NCBI GenBank assembly: GCA_961205875.1
Contig: OY540812.1
Location: 19,840,001-19,904,000, forward strand
DNA from: Sialis fuliginosa
Taxonomy: Eukaryota; Arthropoda; Insecta; Megaloptera; Sialidae
Reading direction: 5' to 3'
Length of the DNA stretch: 64,000 nt
The translations under genes and the position numbers were made by a program. Numbering within the stretch: position 1 is the first letter of the stretch; every line of letters starts with the position of its first letter. Under the pieces are notes generated by a model. That model did no database searches and was not told the origin of the DNA. It was given only the letters and a program-made list of their open reading frames with translations. Shown piece by piece: positions 60,571 through 64,000 of this stretch.

Positions 60571-61342
60571 TAGTGGTTCTTAACCTCTTCGAAGTCATAT
60601 TCCAAAAAAAAAATAATTGCGGAGCACTATCTTACTGAATCAACAAGGTCTTTAAACAAACAATAAAAATATGCAGAACAGATTTTTTTAATTAAAAACT
60701 ACAGCTAATGAATTAATTTCCAGTCAATTATACATTCATAAAAGCCTAATCAACATAATTCGTAAAAAAGTAACTCTTGTAAAAATTATAAATCAAAAAT
60801 GTGATACTTGAGTATATCGGCTCTTGTAGATTTTACATAGAAATGTCAGACCTAATATGTGATAATGCTACTCTCATTTCTTGTCCAAGTCTTTCACCTT
60901 TAATGTTCGTAAATATTGAAAAGCCAAGTTCTCACAAATATGATGTTGAAAACTATAGCAGAATTGACTGCTTTTATGGAAATAATTGGGTAGGTATTCG
61001 ACTTACACAAAAATCCAAAATTATTCAAAGCCAGTTCAGAAAATGTTAATACGATCCGTCGACAAATTAACTGTTCTTATAAAACGAAAATTCGTAATTA
61101 GTAAAGAAAATAGTAATATACCATATGTTAATAATGATTTAATCATTTATTGTTCTGTGAAACGACTGAAATGAGATTAAACACAACTCCTTAAATGAGT
61201 TGTAAGTGGTAGGGATGAAAATCGGGCTCTGTAATGCTTCTTGTAAATTATTTTTATTATTTTGTGGAGCACTTGTAACATATAACAATAAATGATTAAA
61301 TCATTATTAACATGTTCGCGGAACATCGATTAAGAACCACTG
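60571..61342. mobile_element. hAT-like element, 772 bp
   Basis: TAGTGGTTCTTAACC at the left and GATTAAGAACCACTG at the right are inverted and resemble the CAGTGGTTCTCAACC ends of SPIN-type hATs. Flanks atctagat/atctttat agree 6 of 8. gcggagcac/gtggagcac subterminal motifs. An 82-codon plus-strand frame (60801-61049) has no recognised domain. Confidence 0.65.
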
Positions 61343-64000
61343 ATCTTTATTCTGAGATTTAAATTATTACATATTTCGTTTTATGTATATGATCCATATA
61401 TGATCAAATCAAAACTGTATCACGTATTCTTTTATTTTATACAAAATAACAAAGCAATTTGGTACATTGCATGGATATATCTTAAGAATTATAACTATTT
61501 AATTAAATTTGGTAAGATGCGAGTCGAGACTCGCGCACTATTGTCCCGTACCGTATTATTTTTCAATTTATTCAATTTTTGTAACACAAACTTTACAGAA
61601 CTTAAATTTTTCAGGTATTAACAAAGAAAGAACCATTTTAAGTTATATTTAATAGTTCGTCTCTTGGAACACAGATTATTATAATTTAATTTTTTTTTCA
61701 GTGTCTAAAAATTTTTCTCACTATTGCAAACAGACACAGTGTTCCTTTTTCCGATTTCGGTACTGAACCACTATACCTAAAACCGGAATTGCTTATGTTG
61801 CACCATTTTAAATGAATATATAGTTATCAAACCAAAATAATAAAGAACCCAACTAAAATTATTGCTTTAAAATATAATTTAGCCTACTAATGCCGGAAAA
61901 CGTGTACGATTTAAGTGTTTTTTAAAGTTTTTGTTTTTTAATTCTATAAAAAAACTTTTTATTATTTCCAATTGTACATTTCGTACCTTTTTAATGAAAT
62001 TTCACAAACACTAAACAAATTTCAAATAAAGTATTTCTAATAAATATTCGATATTATTTTTGAAACAAAACACTTTAAACGATAAATGAAACCTACACAA
62101 ATACACTTAACGATAAGAACTTAATAACTTTATTGTTTATTATATGAAAAAAAAAGAATTCTTATTTATTATTGTTCCCCAAATCCCCAACTTAACACCT
62201 TTATCACTGCGACACCTTTAATTAGACTGACTTATTTTAATCATGTAATTGGCACGTTTTAGTTGTATGTTATACAAAAGGTTAGATTTTTCGTTGCAGT
62301 TGAACATCTGGCTTACTTACTAATGTATCTTCGATACATATGACTTAATTTAAATCAATTAACTTTTAATCATTAGAGCAAGCTAACAAATTAAAGAAGA
62401 GCACAATATCCGTAATTACGTGAAATCGAAACATTATTGAACCTTTATTTCTTAGTTTGGGGAAACAACCATGAACTTTAAGAAATGTGGTGATATTTGA
62501 ATTTAGTATAAGATATGTTATTTGATACTCTGAGTTATCCATTTGGGATTTCAAAAAAAAAAAATGTATTTACTAGGCATAGGTGTAAATAACACAAATT
62601 ATATTATAGAGTACAATGGTTGTGAAGTGAAAGAGTGTAAATAACGTTCTCTCGCTTCACTATCGTAATACACGACCGTCATACACGACCCATATTATTA
62701 GTAATGCTTGCATAGTTATTAATTAATAAAAGTTAAGGTTGTAAATTATTTAATTTTTATTCATATTTCGTTTAGGGATTCGATTATGTCGGATAATTGA
62801 GGTTCTACTACAAATAATTTTGAAATCTCAAAAATGTATACCAAAAAGTGACTTTATAAAAAATTTAATCGGCGTTCATGTATAAATATAAATTGTTATA
62901 TGGACAGAAGATGTTAGTATGTTATAAAATTACGAAAATATATTGACTGTCCTTCATAAAATAAAGCATATGAATACTCTGATTGTTAATACAAATTTAC
63001 ACTTCTCCTTTAGTTAAAATCTATATATTATAAAAAAAAAAATCAAGTTAGTCGAGCATACCGCATGGTATAGTTTTCCAATTAATTGTGAACATTGGTA
63101 ATGACACTAGATAATACAAACTAGCAGTTTAAAAAGTGGCAGCACAATGTAATTAGATTATAATTTTGTATTATTTATTTAAAAAAAAAAAACGTGCTGA
63201 AAATTTTTCGATCTCGGGATCATTATATATATGAGCAGGGGTCAAAATATTTTTATGATTTTTTGGAAAATTTGTTAAACGAAGGTTTGAATAATAACAA
63301 AACGTTTAAATATTTAAATTTCTCGAATTGTCAGCTTTTAATTGATATCACTCGCCGGGATTGGAGCCTTGCAGCAGAAATTACGCCTTCATATTTCATT
63401 AATGTGTCTTGCGTGTTTATTTTCTAAATTAACTAACCTAAAAATGATTTATTTATTTTGTCACATTTATGTGACCCCCTTTTTTTAATTTCAAAACAAT
63501 AATTAAATACTCAAAATCAACGAAAAAAAAAGATTTTTTTTCCATTGCTGTTTATATTATTTTTATTTATATGTGAAATTTTTAGAATTTATATAAAATT
63601 CATTGTTTTCATACTTTAGATGCGACATCATGAAGCTTGTGACCCCCCCCCCCCCCCCTTGTCACACTTTGTAGATCCTCCATCCCCCTTTTAACGTGTG
63701 ATGTAATTTATGGATGGGAACTATTCGAGTCCAGGGACACAAACATTTTAATTAAAAAAAATTTATGAATGACCTCTAAATGTGATTTAGTAACATTTTG
63801 ACAACCCTATACAGACACAATGTTGATTCTGTAATACATTAATACACATGTAAATATTTCCCCATGATTATTATATTTTTTTATTTGTAGTAGTGGACTA
63901 ATGGGGGCGAGAGGGGCTGTTTATCCTAGGACCCAGTTGCTCAAAAAGATTTTCAGGTATTACTATGACAAATATTTTCTTTTTAGAACGAAAATTATTT
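61343..64000. other. Window end, no supported gene
   Basis: AT-rich DNA. A 77-codon frame at 63194-63427 has no recognised similarity. A C16 run lies at 63643-63658, and a GC-richer repeat-like fragment begins at 63888 and runs off towards the window edge. Confidence 0.5.
63643..63658 (+). repeat. C16 homopolymer
   Basis: Uninterrupted 16 C flanked by ttgtgac and ttgtcac. The only long G/C homopolymers in the window are this one and the G-run at 2460-2470. Prone to assembly and length error. Confidence 0.8.

Noticed and set aside
63194-63427. 77-codon plus-strand frame near the window end
   Set aside because: Fairly protein-like composition, but no recognised domain, no splice or promoter context; not enough to call a gene.

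Overview
This is a 64 kb piece of a nuclear animal genome, almost certainly an insect. It is very AT-rich and intron-rich, with GT-AG introns of 56 bp to 6.5 kb. It is packed with cut-and-paste transposon derivatives (hAT, Tc1/mariner/pogo, PIF/Harbinger-like), Helitron-like elements and short retroposed repeats. There are no prokaryotic features. I cannot name the species; the order is uncertain.

Two protein-coding genes can be reconstructed exon by exon, and they converge. (1) Plus strand, 12539-26896: eight exons of the MTG8/ETO (RUNX1T1) family co-repressor, the insect nervy gene. It has an NHR1/TAFH domain, the NHR2 oligomerisation helix, NHR3 and a complete C-terminal MYND zinc finger. 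The 5' coding exon is not identified, so the reconstruction is 5'-partial at 670 codons. (2) Minus strand, 32823-29307: eight exons of GTP-dependent phosphoenolpyruvate carboxykinase, complete at 645 codons with every exon phase closing. A TATA box and a perfect cAMP-response element lie upstream.

Layout: 1-12538 is repeat-rich DNA upstream of the first recognised nervy exon, with a GC-rich island at 2.46-2.73 kb. 12.5-26.9 kb is nervy, whose large introns carry MITEs and two GC-rich islands. 26.9-29.3 kb is the convergent intergenic gap. 29.3-33.3 kb is PEPCK and its promoter. 33.3-64 kb has no gene I can support and is a graveyard of mobile elements.

The most unusual material is in the repeats. 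There is a 523-bp foldback element with a 9-bp target duplication; each arm carries CRE, E2F-like, CCAAT and TATA motifs in promoter order pointing outward. Five hAT-like MITEs have 8-bp duplications and differing subterminal motif arrays (GTCTCG, AACCGG or GTGACC/GTGCGTGA types). A short retroposon family has variable-length target duplications (9, 10 and 13 bp) and a hammerhead-ribozyme-like core. Two Harbinger-like MITEs with TTA duplications share a 76-codon coding-like interior. All coordinates and duplications were read by eye; family names for the mobile elements rest on terminal motifs, duplication length and structure, not on database searches.
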